From Mongoliibacter ruber (lineage in GTDB: Bacteria > Bacteroidota > Bacteroidia > Cytophagales > Cyclobacteriaceae): a stretch of DNA of 64,000 bases. A program made the translations under genes and the position numbers. Each line of letters starts with the position of its first letter. Within the stretch, counting starts at the first letter, position 1. Below, in pieces: positions 43,163 to 52,288 of the stretch. The notes beneath the pieces are model-generated. The model was not told the origin of the DNA, searched no databases, and saw only the letters and a program-made list of their open reading frames with translations. The stretch spans positions 310,001 through 374,000 of the forward strand of contig NZ_PVTR01000005.1 in assembly GCF_003003005.1 (NCBI RefSeq). The letters run 5' to 3'.

Positions 43163-43627
43163 TGCTCCCTAGAATTGGGCAGCAAAGATACTTTTTTTTG
43201 ATTTAATATTTAGTTTCGCTAAGATTTTTGAAAAAAAATGAAATTTCATTCTGTTAACCGCATTAAAAATGTCAAAATCCATCAATTATTAGCTTTCCAA
43301 TAAAATATGGCTTAAAAGCAAAGCTATAAAAACTCAAAAATGTCATTTTTACAAAAACAGGTTAAAAATTTAACCTATTTTTCCATTTTTTATGTAAAAA
43401 TATAAAAAGAAGGTTTAAAAATTAAGCATAAAAAAAGGAGTCTTTGTAAAAGACTCCAAATGTGGGTTTATTTGCAACTGACTACAGCCATATAAAAATT
43501 GGTAATTTGAATACTTTTATTGTTTTTTAACTACCAAATTTTTCTAAACTTAAAAAAAACAGGCGAAAACACCATAAAAACCATAAATTATTTTTTAACA
43601 ATTTTATCACACTAAAATAATCTATGG
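43163..43627. other. A/T-rich gap between glycosyltransferase and AraC genes
   Basis: About 465 bases, very A/T rich, with no convincing ORF. It contains the promoter region of the glycosyltransferase pair and the terminator of the AraC-family gene. Confidence 0.5.
43431..43457 (-). terminator. Terminator of the AraC-family gene
   Basis: Stem GGAGTCT / AGACTCC (43437-43443 and 43451-43457). On the minus strand it is followed by seven T residues, about 170 bases after the AraC stop codon. Confidence 0.7.
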
Positions 43628-44551
43628 TTAGTGGAATTGACTTTGATAAACTTTTGGGGTCATACCAAATTCATTTTTGAAAGCCCTGATAAAGTAGGTT
43701 GGATTATTGAACCCTGACATAAAACAAACCTCCTGAACCTGCTTGGTGCCTAACTTAAGGAAATTGCGGGCAAGATTGAGCCTTTCCTTAAGGATATACT
43801 CCATTGGACTTAGCCCTAGCTCTGTTTTGAAAGTTCGCGAGAAGTGCGCCTTGCTCATACATGCTTTTTCACTCAAGGTGTCCAAAGAAAAGTTTTCCCT
43901 TATATTTTTCTTAATAAAATCGACTACGTGGGCAATCCTATTTGAAGACGCCAAAGATTGGTAAGTCTGCTCAAGCATTTCCCTGGCCTGTGTCTGGGTA
44001 AGCCTGATCAATAATTCCTTGAGCGCAAATGAAGCAATGAGGTCTTTTTCCTTTGAGCGCTCTTTTACCCCGATTCTGATGAATCTATTGATGATCTCCG
44101 ATAGGTCTTGGGTATTGATCAAGTGAAAATTGGATAAATCAAGTCCCCATTCTTTTGTGATTTCTTTGTCTGGAAGTCTTTCATTCAACAAATTAAATGT
44201 ATTTGAAATCATCTCCTGAGAAATCGAAAGCGCAATGCACTGCGTGGGATTGTCAAATTTGGCTTCCGGAAAGTCAATCTTCATCACTTCATTTGGAGGC
44301 ACAATAACCGACTCCCCAGGAAGATAATCAAATCCAGGTTTGTCAAATAGGTGCATTACTTTTTTACCCTTGAGCATGGTAGTCAATACCAAGTCACCGA
44401 AAACCAAATTGACATCTTTGGCTTCTTGATGGGTTTCAAAAATATTCAGCTCACAGTCGTGAAGTGTGTACGTAGTTCTATTCTCAACAAGGGTCTTCAG
44501 ATCCCTTTCATTCCTCCACGGCACGCCTGCAATAAAATCGGGTTTTAACAT
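43628..44551 (-). CDS. AraC-family transcriptional regulator
   Basis: 307 residues. The N-terminal half (about 1-190) looks like a sensory cupin-type domain (LLPGESVIVPPNEVMK region). The C-terminal AraC DNA-binding domain (about 205-305) has both helix-turn-helix units: NFSLDTLSEKACMSKAHFSR and VQEVCFMSGFNNPTYFIRAF with the closing KNEFGMTPKVYQ. It is divergent from the aldehyde dehydrogenase gene and is presumably its regulator, responding to an aldehyde or alcohol; this is inference from position. Confidence 0.93.
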   Translation of the reverse strand: MLKPDFIAGVPWRNERDLKTLVENRTTYTLHDCELNIFETHQEAKDVNLVFGDLVLTTMLKGKKVMHLFDKPGFDYLPGESVIVPPNEVMKIDFPEAKFDNPTQCIALSISQEMISNTFNLLNERLPDKEITKEWGLDLSNFHLINTQDLSEIINRFIRIGVKERSKEKDLIASFALKELLIRLTQTQAREMLEQTYQSLASSNRIAHVVDFIKKNIRENFSLDTLSEKACMSKAHFSRTFKTELGLSPMEYILKERLNLARNFLKLGTKQVQEVCFMSGFNNPTYFIRAFKNEFGMTPKVYQSQFH

Positions 44552-44653
44552 TGGTATTTTGGGTTGTGGTTTAAATTTATCAAATAAGCGACATTAATCA
44601 AAACAGGTGGATAAGATGATTTTTTAGGTGGATTTTTTAAAAATTTAAGTTGG

Positions 44654-44661
44654 TAGATTTG
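44654..44661 (+). promoter_or_regulatory. -7 element of the aldehyde dehydrogenase promoter
   Basis: TAGATTTG is an exact TAnnTTTG match, 26 bases before the ATG at 44688. A clear -33 TTTG is not seen at the usual spacing, which would fit an activator-dependent promoter. Confidence 0.4.
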
Positions 44662-44687
44662 ACGAAATCCAAAATAAACTATTTAAT

Positions 44688-46214
44688 ATGACAACATTAA
44701 CCTTATCAGAAGCGAAGCCTGTAGACAGGCCAAGCATCAAAGAAAAGTACGACCATTATATAGGAGGCAAATGGGTGGCTCCGTCTTCAGGAGAATATTT
44801 TGACAATATCTCACCAATAGATGGAAAAGCTTTTTCTAAAGCTGCCCGTGGCAATAAAGATGATATTGAGACAGCATTAGATGCTGCACATGAAGCCTTT
44901 AAGACTTGGTCCAAAACTTCAGCCGCTGAGCGTTCAAAATTATTGAATAAAATCGCAGATGTCATCGAAGAAAATCTGGAAATGCTCGCAAGAGTAGAAA
45001 CTATAGACAACGGAAAAGCGCTTCGTGAGACCCGTGCAGCTGATCTTCCACTCGTAGTGGATCACTTCAGGTATTTTGCAGGTGTAATCAGGGCTGACGA
45101 AAGCACCATTTCAGAACATGACGAGCATACTGTAAGTATTGCATTGTCAGAACCTCTTGGTGTAGTAGGTCAGATCATCCCTTGGAACTTCCCACTGTTG
45201 ATGGCTACATGGAAAATAGCCCCAGCCTTGGCAGCAGGATGTTGCACAGTAGTAAAACCCGCAGAGCAAACACCAACCAGCATCATGGTTTTGATGGAAC
45301 TGATCGGCGATATTCTTCCTCCGGGTGTATTGAATGTGGTGACTGGTTTTGGCCCAGAAGCCGGTAAACCCTTAGCCACTTCAAAGAGAGTAGCGAAAGT
45401 AGCATTTACAGGTGAAACTACTACTGGCAGATTGATCATGCAGTATGCATCTGAAAACCTTATTCCAGTAACAATGGAGCTGGGTGGCAAATCTCCGAAC
45501 ATTTTCATGAAATCAGTAGCTGATGCTGATGATGAGTTTTTTGATAAAGCTGTAGAAGGTGCGGTGATGTTTGCGCTCAACCAAGGAGAAGTATGTACTT
45601 GTCCATCAAGAATACTTGTTCATGAAGATATTTATGACAAGTTTATGGAAAGAGTAATAGCAAGAACCAAAGCCATCAAAATGGGTCACCCTCTCGCTGA
45701 AGACACCATGATGGGTGCGCAGGCTTCCAATGATCAATACGAGAAAATCCTTTCCTATTTCGATATAGGCAAACAAGAAGGTGCGGAAATACTGTGTGGT
45801 GGTGGTAAGGCCAGTTTGAACTCAGGTTTGGAAACAGGCTATTATATCCAGCCTACCATCTTCAAAGGCCACAATAAAATGAGGGTTTTCCAAGAGGAAA
45901 TTTTTGGTCCAGTAACTTCTGTCACGACCTTCAAAACAACAGAAGAAGCTATAGAAATCGCCAATGACACCATGTATGGTCTTGGTGCAGGTCTTTGGTC
46001 AAGAGATGCTCACGAACTGTATCAGATACCTAGAGCCATTCAAGCAGGACGTGTATGGGTGAATTGCTACCATGCCTATCCAGCTCACGCTCCTTTTGGA
46101 GGATACAAGAAATCTGGTTTTGGCAGGGAAAATCACCTCATGATGCTAAACCATTATCGTCAAACCAAAAACATGCTTATCTCTTACAGTAAGGATAAAC
46201 TTGGTTTCTTTTAG
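44688..46214 (+). CDS. NAD(P)-dependent aldehyde dehydrogenase (ExaC/AldA-like)
   Basis: 508 residues. Conserved sites: [33 protein letters not shown] (catalytic Glu), [17 protein letters not shown] with the catalytic Cys in the EVCTCPSR context typical of acetaldehyde-oxidising ExaC/AldA enzymes, and [13 protein letters not shown]. It oxidises an aldehyde, probably a short aliphatic one, to the acid. The neighbours AraC (upstream, divergent) and DUF779 (downstream) are a combination often seen with this class. Confidence 0.95.
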   Translation: MTTLTLSEAKPVDRPSIKEKYDHYIGGKWVAPSSGEYFDNISPIDGKAFSKAARGNKDDIETALDAAHEAFKTWSKTSAAERSKLLNKIADVIEENLEMLARVETIDNGKALRETRAADLPLVVDHFRYFAGVIRADESTISEHDEHTVSIALSEPLGVVGQIIPWNFPLLMATWKIAPALAAGCCTVVKPAEQTPTSIMVLMELIGDILPPGVLNVVTGFGPEAGKPLATSKRVAKVAFTGETTTGRLIMQYASENLIPVTMELGGKSPNIFMKSVADADDEFFDKAVEGAVMFALNQGEVCTCPSRILVHEDIYDKFMERVIARTKAIKMGHPLAEDTMMGAQASNDQYEKILSYFDIGKQEGAEILCGGGKASLNSGLETGYYIQPTIFKGHNKMRVFQEEIFGPVTSVTTFKTTEEAIEIANDTMYGLGAGLWSRDAHELYQIPRAIQAGRVWVNCYHAYPAHAPFGGYKKSGFGRENHLMMLNHYRQTKNMLISYSKDKLGFF

Positions 46215-46558
46215 AAAATAGAGGCGAGATACGAGATATTAGACTTAAGTAACAAGAGCCAAGATAAGGCTGATGGACCTTTGGGGTTTCCAAAACCTCG
46301 AAGGTCTTTGAATGAGGCGAGATACGAGAGTTTTAGAATCAAGAGCCAAGAAATAAAGGTTGTAAAACTTAACAACCTCCTTTCTTCGTCTTGATTCTTC
46401 AATTTTCGAGTAAAGCTTTATATCGTAACTCGCTTCTCTTTTTAAAACCTAAATGGTAGCTTTCAATATTCACCTAACCTATCTTGATTCTTATCTCTTG
46501 TTTCTGTTTTTTCAATCTAAAATCTAAAATCTTAAATCTAAATCTACTCCCAACTCTC
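46215..46558. repeat. Repeat-rich gap between aldehyde dehydrogenase and DUF779 genes
   Basis: Two direct copies of a roughly 45-base sequence beginning GAGGCGAGATACGAGA (46221-46269 and 46314-46358), with a long hairpin between them (46276-46289 pairing with 46292-46306). Further on, T/C-rich runs related to the reverse complement of the same sequence (CTTGATTCTTATCTCTTG) precede the DUF779 start. No gene is visible. Confidence 0.6.
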
Positions 46559-46969
46559 ATGTCCCAAAAAACCTACACAAATAGAGTATTGATCACTGAA
46601 TCAGCCATGGATGTCATAGACACTTTGCGAAAACGCTTTGGAACTGAGTTGATGTTTCATCAAAGCGGAGGTTGCTGTGATGGATCTTCTCCAATGTGCT
46701 TCGAAAAGGGCGATTTCAAAGTCGGCGGCAGTGATGTTTGGATGGGAAAGATTTATGGATGTGACTTTTTTATGAATGAAGATCAGTTTGAGTATTGGAA
46801 ACATACCCAGTTGACATTGGATGTTACAGAAGGACGAGGAAGTAGTTTTTCTCTTGAAATCCCTATGGGAGTCAGATTCATGATCCGGTCTAAGCTTTTT
46901 ACCATGGAAGAATTAGAAAATTTAATCCCTACAAAAACAGGAGAAGAATACTTAGAAGAGAACAATTGA
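46559..46969 (+). CDS. DUF779 family protein
   Basis: 136 residues from the ATG at 46559 (MSQKTYTNRVLITESAMDVI). Contains the family's cysteine-rich core MFHQSGGCCDGSSPMCFEKG, VWMGKIYGCDFFMNEDQFEYW, and GRGSSFSLEIPMGVRFMIRS. The conserved cysteines suggest metal binding. DUF779 genes are repeatedly found next to aldehyde dehydrogenases; function is not established. Upstream lies a 344-base repeat region, so co-transcription with the dehydrogenase is uncertain. Confidence 0.9.
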   Translation: MSQKTYTNRVLITESAMDVIDTLRKRFGTELMFHQSGGCCDGSSPMCFEKGDFKVGGSDVWMGKIYGCDFFMNEDQFEYWKHTQLTLDVTEGRGSSFSLEIPMGVRFMIRSKLFTMEELENLIPTKTGEEYLEENN

Positions 46970-47034
46970 GCCCTGATTTCAGCCAAAATAAATTAACGAT
47001 TTTTTAACTATATTGATAGCAAAACCACTTTGCT

Positions 47035-48195
47035 ATGAAAAAAATCATTCCTTTTTTTATTCTACTGATTTCAATTTATTGGCTCGGCACTATGACCGTG
47101 CCTTCCATTTTAGAAAAAAGAAGTAATTCTGTAAAAGAAGCAGCTCCTTATAAGGTATCCGAGGATGCTCTAACACTTTACCAATCCCTTGACTTCGTCT
47201 CCGACTTGCATTGTGACGCCCTTTTGTGGGGCCGTGACCTTACCCAAAAATCAGATTTTGGACATGTTGATTTCCCACGAATGCAAGAAGCCAATGTGGC
47301 CCTACAAGTTTTTACCATTGTGTCAAAATCGCCACGGGGTCAAAACATGGACTTCAACAAAACTGATGCTCAGGACAATATCACACTTTTGAATATTGTA
47401 CAAGGAAGGCCCATGTCCAATTGGTTTAGCCTGATCAACAGAACTATGTATCAGTCTGGCAAACTACAGCAATTTGCAGATGACTTTGAAGACAATTTTA
47501 TTTTTGTCAAGTCAAAGGCAGATCTGGAAAACTTGATTGAATCCAGAAAAAACAACAAACAAATCATTGGAGGTTTATTGGGGATAGAAGGAGCACATGC
47601 TTTGGAAGGAAGCATGGAAAACCTAGAGAAAGTATATGAAGCTGGAGTCAGGTTGATAGGCCCATCTCATTTTTTTGACAATGAACTGGGAGGGTCGGCT
47701 CATGGTGAAAGTGGAGAAGGGCTAACCGAGTTTGGACGCCAGGTAATTCATAGGATGAATGAACTTAATATGATCATTGACCTTGCCCACGCTTCTCCAC
47801 AGATGTTTGATGACATCTTAGAAGTCTCCACGAAGCCTGTTGTAGTTTCTCATACGGGTATTCGTGCTGTGCTTAATTCGCCAAGAAACTTAAGTGATGA
47901 TCAAATCCGGAGAGTAGCTGAGAAGGGCGGGATTATTGGAATAGCTTTTTTTGATAAAGCTGTAGGAACAAATGAAATCAAGGGGATTGTGGCCAGTATG
48001 AAAAGGGTCAAGAACCTTGTGGGGATTGAACATGTAGCCTTAGGTTCTGATTACGACGGTAGTGTCGCTGTCCCGTTTGACATCACCGGACTGCCAATCA
48101 TAGTAGAAGCACTCTTACAGGAGGGATTCACTGAAGATGAAATCAAAGCTATAATGGGCGAAAATGTAAAGCAATTTTTACTTCAAAACCTTTGA
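47035..48195 (+). CDS. Membrane dipeptidase (peptidase family M19)
   Basis: 386 residues. One N-terminal hydrophobic segment (about 4-22) acts as signal or anchor. Zinc ligands: SDLHCDALLW (His59-x-Asp61), LLGIEGAHALEG (bridging Glu), IIDLAHASP and VVSHTGIRA (two His), and GSDYDGS (Asp). Family M19 cleaves dipeptides with a dehydro- or D-residue tolerance. First gene of a tight three-gene unit: the next ATG lies three bases after its stop. Confidence 0.93.
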   Translation: MKKIIPFFILLISIYWLGTMTVPSILEKRSNSVKEAAPYKVSEDALTLYQSLDFVSDLHCDALLWGRDLTQKSDFGHVDFPRMQEANVALQVFTIVSKSPRGQNMDFNKTDAQDNITLLNIVQGRPMSNWFSLINRTMYQSGKLQQFADDFEDNFIFVKSKADLENLIESRKNNKQIIGGLLGIEGAHALEGSMENLEKVYEAGVRLIGPSHFFDNELGGSAHGESGEGLTEFGRQVIHRMNELNMIIDLAHASPQMFDDILEVSTKPVVVSHTGIRAVLNSPRNLSDDQIRRVAEKGGIIGIAFFDKAVGTNEIKGIVASMKRVKNLVGIEHVALGSDYDGSVAVPFDITGLPIIVEALLQEGFTEDEIKAIMGENVKQFLLQNL

Positions 48196-48198
48196 TGT

Positions 48199-48933
48199 AT
48201 GGAACAACACGAAGGTAAACTACATCAGCGGGTCAGCTTCTTGGGAGGCGCTCAAGATTACCTACGGGAATTTGTGTATGGAGGAATAGATGGAGCGATA
48301 ACCACTTTTGCAGTCGTAGCAGGCGCTGTTGGTGCCAACCTGAGTGCAGAAATCATCATAATTTTGGGTTTTGCCAATTTATTGGCAGATGGATTTTCCA
48401 TGTCAGTTGGCGCATATCTCTCATCAAAATCTGAAAAAGAAAATTACCAAAAGCATAAAAAAATAGAGTACTGGGAGATTGATAATATCCCGGATAAGGA
48501 AAAACAGGAAGTCCGGGAAATCTATCAAGAAAAAGGCTTTGAAGGAGAGCTATTAGAAAAAGTTGTTGCGGTGATTACATCTAACAGAGAAAGGTGGGTC
48601 GATGAAATGATGAAAAACGAACTGGAAATGATTCCTGAAGAAAAAAGTCCTTTCAAAATTGGACTGGCTACCCTGATTTCATTTATACTGATCGGCTTTA
48701 TCCCATTGATGATTTATGTATATGACTTTTTTAACCACACAGAATTTGATGTCTTTTTGTGGACCAGTGTATTTACAGGTCTGGCATTTATGGTGATCGG
48801 ATCGCTAAAAAGTATGGTAAACCAAACCAATATTTTTAAAAGTATCGGAGAAACCTTAGGTTTGGGAATCGTGGCAGCTTCCGTTGCTTACTTTGTAGGA
48901 GATTTTTTGGAATCACTAATCATGAATGCATAG
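48199..48933 (+). CDS. VIT1/CCC1 family iron/manganese transporter
   Basis: 244 residues. N-terminal YLREFVYGGIDGAITTFAVV and GFANLLADGFSMSVGAYLSS are the family signatures with the metal-binding Asp/Met residues; a cytoplasmic charged loop (about 75-150, EKENYQKHKKIEYWEI and following) resembles the metal-binding domain of VIT1; three further membrane helices follow. It moves Fe2+ or Mn2+ out of the cytoplasm. Tightly linked: three bases after the dipeptidase and zero bases before the DUF5995 gene. Confidence 0.93.
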   Translation: MEQHEGKLHQRVSFLGGAQDYLREFVYGGIDGAITTFAVVAGAVGANLSAEIIIILGFANLLADGFSMSVGAYLSSKSEKENYQKHKKIEYWEIDNIPDKEKQEVREIYQEKGFEGELLEKVVAVITSNRERWVDEMMKNELEMIPEEKSPFKIGLATLISFILIGFIPLMIYVYDFFNHTEFDVFLWTSVFTGLAFMVIGSLKSMVNQTNIFKSIGETLGLGIVAASVAYFVGDFLESLIMNA

Positions 48934-49689
48934 ATGAAAACCATAGATGATGTTATCATAGAATTGGACAGAGTGGTCCAGGAATGTTATGAAAGTAATA
49001 GCAGGCTGGGGTATTTTGGCATTTTGTACAGAAACGTAACCAAACGGGTAAAAGAAGGAATTCTCAATGGAGAGTTTGATGATAACCCCAGAATGGTCAC
49101 GCTCGATATTATTTTTGCAAAAAGGTTTATTGATGCATATGAGGATTACAAAGCTGGAAAAGAAATTTCAACTTGTTGGAAAGTCTCTTTTGATACCGCT
49201 ACATCTTCACGACACATTGTATTGCAGCACTTGCTTCTGGGCATAAATGCTCATATCAACTTAGACTTAGGGATTGCAGCGGCTGAGACTATGAAAGGAA
49301 AAGATCTTGAAGCCATCCGGAATGATTTTGACAAAATCAATGCTATCCTGTATGAATTAGTTGATGGGGTGAAAAACAACATTGGGAAAGTCTCTCCACT
49401 CTTCCGTATTTTGATTCGATTCGCTAAAGGCAGAGATGAAATCCTGGTCAATTTTAGTATCAGAACCGCTAGAGATGGGGCGTGGAAGTTTGCCCAAGAA
49501 TACTTTTACAGCAAAGACCAGAAAAGCAGTACCCATGTTAGGGATCAGATTATAACAGGTCTAGCCGAAAGCCTCAGCCAGCCAGGCACAAGACTTTCCC
49601 GAATTATTAGTCTGATTAGTTTTGCTGAATGGAGATCTGTCAAACGCACCATGGACCAGTTGGATTCTATCGCAAAAGAACAACTTTGA
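48934..49689 (+). CDS. DUF5995 family protein
   Basis: 251 residues, all helical by appearance, no signal peptide. Contains HIVLQHLLLGINAHINLDLG (a HxxLGxNAHINxDL pattern that is the family hallmark; His and Asp could bind metal) and a C-terminal helical bundle. Its ATG immediately follows the TAG of the VIT/CCC1 gene, so it is translated from the same message. Function is not known; a diiron or metal-linked role is only an inference from the conserved His/Asp and from the metal-transporter neighbour. Confidence 0.8.
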   Translation: MKTIDDVIIELDRVVQECYESNSRLGYFGILYRNVTKRVKEGILNGEFDDNPRMVTLDIIFAKRFIDAYEDYKAGKEISTCWKVSFDTATSSRHIVLQHLLLGINAHINLDLGIAAAETMKGKDLEAIRNDFDKINAILYELVDGVKNNIGKVSPLFRILIRFAKGRDEILVNFSIRTARDGAWKFAQEYFYSKDQKSSTHVRDQIITGLAESLSQPGTRLSRIISLISFAEWRSVKRTMDQLDSIAKEQL

Positions 49690-49705
49690 CCAATAAATAT
49701 AGACT

Positions 49706-50728
49706 TCAGTCAAGGGCTTGCCTAAACTTGGAAAGGCGCCAAATTGATTTGCTATCCTGTTTAGTAGTTTCTTCCTTGGCATATACCACAACTTTATGTT
49801 CCGTCAAATCCAGTAATTCATCATATGATCCTCTTGGCGAAATGAGTTTGACAAAAATTGGAGCTGTCTCCACTGCCACAAAAAGTAGAACAATAAAAAT
49901 ACCAGCCATTTTTATGGCAGGAGAATCAGTGGTAAGGACAGAAAGGGCATCCAGTCTTGCTGCCAAACCATCATAAGCTTCAATATTTGGTTCAAGCTTT
50001 GTCAAGGCTTTACTTTTTTCCTGCTCAAGCATTCTGATTTCTTCATCCAACCTATCTATCCTTGATTGATGTCCTTCCCGTAACTTATCCAATGCAATCT
50101 GTGCAGCATCAAGTTGTTCTTCTTTTTTCCGAGCATTCATACCCAAGCCAATGATACCTGAAGTGCCATCGGTTCTGGTTCCGAAGCGCTCAAAATCATA
50201 TTCCGATTGGAGTTTATCCCTAAAAATTACTGCATCTTGGATTTCTGACCTCAATAGATCTTTTTGATTTCCCAATGCGCTTACTTCCCCGAAAACTGCC
50301 TCCAGTGATTTCTTGCTCGTTTGCAACATGATGGTTCTTTCATCATCAAGCTTTCTGTTGATTTCTTTTTCAAAGATTCTAAGCTCTATAGGTTTTGATA
50401 TTACCACGGCCAATATTCCGGCAAAAACCAATCTCGGAAAGGCCAATTTCCATTCTTTCCATGCTTGATTCTTTTTCCTCATACTTGATACTATAAACCT
50501 GTCCAAGTTAAAAATCATCAATCCCCAGAGCAATCCGAAAAAAACAGCTTGAAAATAATAATCAAAGACTGTATAAAGAGCATAACCTGAGGAAATAGCG
50601 GCCATTAATCCCGTAAAAAACACAGTACCTCCTATTCCAATGTATTTTTGAGATTCGCTAGGACAGCGTTTTAGCAAGGGAGCATATGCTCCTGAACAAA
50701 ACCAAAAGAAATTCCTGAGTGATTGCAT
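49706..50728 (-). CDS. DUF4407 family membrane protein
   Basis: 340 residues. Membrane segments near 28-50, 56-75, 98-115 and 270-290, with a long coiled coil between about 120 and 255 (LDAAQIALDKLREGHQSRID, EQEKSKALTKLEPNIEAYDG). The N-terminal FFWFCSGAYAPLLKRCP and LIFNLDRFIVSSMRKK-like motifs are typical of DUF4407. Topology suggests an inner-membrane scaffold with a coiled-coil domain. Function unknown. Convergent with the DUF5995 gene. Repeat copy B (51068-51129) lies about 340 bases upstream, pointing toward it. Confidence 0.88.
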   Translation of the reverse strand: MQSLRNFFWFCSGAYAPLLKRCPSESQKYIGIGGTVFFTGLMAAISSGYALYTVFDYYFQAVFFGLLWGLMIFNLDRFIVSSMRKKNQAWKEWKLAFPRLVFAGILAVVISKPIELRIFEKEINRKLDDERTIMLQTSKKSLEAVFGEVSALGNQKDLLRSEIQDAVIFRDKLQSEYDFERFGTRTDGTSGIIGLGMNARKKEEQLDAAQIALDKLREGHQSRIDRLDEEIRMLEQEKSKALTKLEPNIEAYDGLAARLDALSVLTTDSPAIKMAGIFIVLLFVAVETAPIFVKLISPRGSYDELLDLTEHKVVVYAKEETTKQDSKSIWRLSKFRQALD

Positions 50729-51148
50729 ATGTATAGGATTAGGCTCTCAGAAACTTATCAAAAAACGGACTATCGTGCTTAAATTTTTTTTCAGACTTCA
50801 TAAACTTGATAAAAATCCATCTACATGAGGTTTAACACCATAAAAAAGGTTGTTTTTTAAGTGCTAAAAAGATTTGAATCCAGTAGAAATCGGGTGTTCA
50901 TAGCTGTACAAAACTTACTTTTGCTTAAATTCTGTTCATTTTTGGTCTTTACCGAGCTATCTTTAATATTTATCAATATGTATATCCGCTTTCATACCAG
51001 TAGAATCTAAATAATAGAATTAACCTCTGATTTTGAACCAATATCAATAAATATCCAATATCTATTAGTATCCGTTTGCCAATAAACCCTCGTTTAATTG
51101 ATTAGTGGCATGATTGCGGATAATCATATTTATCAAAAAACATAACGA
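50729..51148. other. Divergent gap containing repeat copy B
   Basis: About 420 bases, A/T rich, without an evident gene. It carries the promoters for the DUF4407 gene (minus) and the SGNH hydrolase gene (plus), and the repeat at 51068-51129. Confidence 0.6.
51068..51129 (-). repeat. 62-base intergenic repeat, copy B (inverted)
   Basis: The reverse complement of this stretch matches 32791-32852 at 58 of 62 positions, the four differences being single bases. Weaker matching (TATTTATTGAT, TCTACTGG) continues leftward to about 50995. The right end lies 19 bases before the ATG of the SGNH hydrolase gene; the element points toward the DUF4407 gene. Confidence 0.85.
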
Positions 51149-51814
51149 ATGAAGAATACCCCAATGAAATTTCTTTTATATATATGTTGCTTCTCCATGT
51201 TGCACTTTGTGTCAATAGCTCAAGACAATTCAGCCTTTGAAAATGAAGTGGAACGGTTGGTTCAAAAATATAAGGAAGCAGGATGGGAAAAAGGTGGCAT
51301 TGTACTCACGGGAAGCTCAAGCATCCGATTATGGAATAATTATAAAGAAGATTTCTCTCACCTTTCAATAGTTAACACCGGTTTTGGCGGATCTCAGATG
51401 AGTGATTTACTCAGGTATTTGGATCCCCTGGTTTTGGATTTTAGCCCATCAAAAATTTTTATTTACGAAGGTGACAATGATGTGAATTCCGGAAAAACAA
51501 CCGAGGCCGTTCTTAACGAATTTAAAGAATTGATCAAGAAGGTAAAAAATGAAAACCCAAACATAGAGGTATATATCATCGGAGTCAAACCAAGCCCTTC
51601 CAGATGGGATCTCAAGGATGACTACCAAAGGCTAAATGACTCGCTCCAGGCATTGACCCAGAATGAAAAGAATACATATTTCATCAATATGTGGGAACCT
51701 ATGCTGGACGGTCAAGGCAACCCAGATCCAAGCCTTTTCATGGGTGACATGCTTCATCTTAATGCTCAGGGATATTCCATTTGGACCGATCAAATCAAAC
51801 TATTTTTGAAATAA
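51149..51814 (+). CDS. Exported SGNH/GDSL-type esterase
   Basis: 221 residues. Signal peptide about 1-24 (ending SIAQ). SGNH blocks: LTGSSSIRLW (nucleophile Ser), NTGFGGSQM (Gly), YEGDNDVNSG (Asn) and DMLHLNAQGYSIW (catalytic Asp and His). Members remove acyl groups from sugars, lipids or glycans; the substrate is unknown. The thiamine-binding-protein gene starts 18 bases after its stop and probably shares the transcript. Confidence 0.92.
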   Translation: MKNTPMKFLLYICCFSMLHFVSIAQDNSAFENEVERLVQKYKEAGWEKGGIVLTGSSSIRLWNNYKEDFSHLSIVNTGFGGSQMSDLLRYLDPLVLDFSPSKIFIYEGDNDVNSGKTTEAVLNEFKELIKKVKNENPNIEVYIIGVKPSPSRWDLKDDYQRLNDSLQALTQNEKNTYFINMWEPMLDGQGNPDPSLFMGDMLHLNAQGYSIWTDQIKLFLK

Positions 51815-51832
51815 CTAAAAAGAGAAAAAATC

Positions 51833-52132
51833 ATGAGTGAAAAAATTATCAATCTTGGTATCCAAATAATTCCAAAAAGTCAAACATTAGACGCATACGC
51901 TTTAGTAGATAAAGCCATATCGGTCATACAGCAATCAGGAGTGAAGTATGTGGTCACCCCATTTGAAACCGTTATGGAAGGAAAACAGGAACAATTGATG
52001 GCTGTGGCAATGAAAGCTCAGGATGCAGTATTAGAGGCAGGTGCTGATGAAGTTTTAGTTTATTATCGAATGCAGATCAGAAAAAATTCAGATGTGATAA
52101 TTGAAGATAAAATCGGGAAATATGTAAAATAA
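51833..52132 (+). CDS. MTH1187-type thiamine-binding protein
   Basis: 99 residues, the family's usual size. It shows the alternating strand-helix pattern INLGIQIIPKSQTLDAYALV, VKYVVTPFETVMEGKQEQLM, and DEVLVYYRMQIRKNSDVIIE of MTH1187/YkoF-like proteins, which bind thiamine or a related pyrimidine. No thiamine riboswitch is visible upstream. It follows the SGNH hydrolase gene closely and is followed by a strong terminator. Confidence 0.88.
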   Translation: MSEKIINLGIQIIPKSQTLDAYALVDKAISVIQQSGVKYVVTPFETVMEGKQEQLMAVAMKAQDAVLEAGADEVLVYYRMQIRKNSDVIIEDKIGKYVK

Positions 52133-52213
52133 GCGATTCAAATATTGTATAGATTTGATTATTCTAAAAAAAAATGAAGGTCACTTCTCCCAAACAGTCA
52201 GACACTTACCAAG

Positions 52214-52250
52214 CCCCTTAAAACCATTTCAAGTTTTAAGGGGTTCTTTT
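52214..52250 (+). terminator. Terminator after the thiamine-binding-protein gene
   Basis: Perfect 11-bp stem CCCCTTAAAAC / GTTTTAAGGGG (52214-52224 and 52233-52243) followed by TTCTTTTTT. Confidence 0.9.
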
Positions 52251-52288
52251 TTCGTATATTAAAGAAAAATGAAATATATAAACACGTT

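Noticed and set aside
32791-51129. An 18-kb mobile island bounded by inverted repeats
   Set aside because: The enclosed genes are ordinary chromosomal functions with no transposase or recombinase and no visible change of composition; the repeat is reported separately without this claim.
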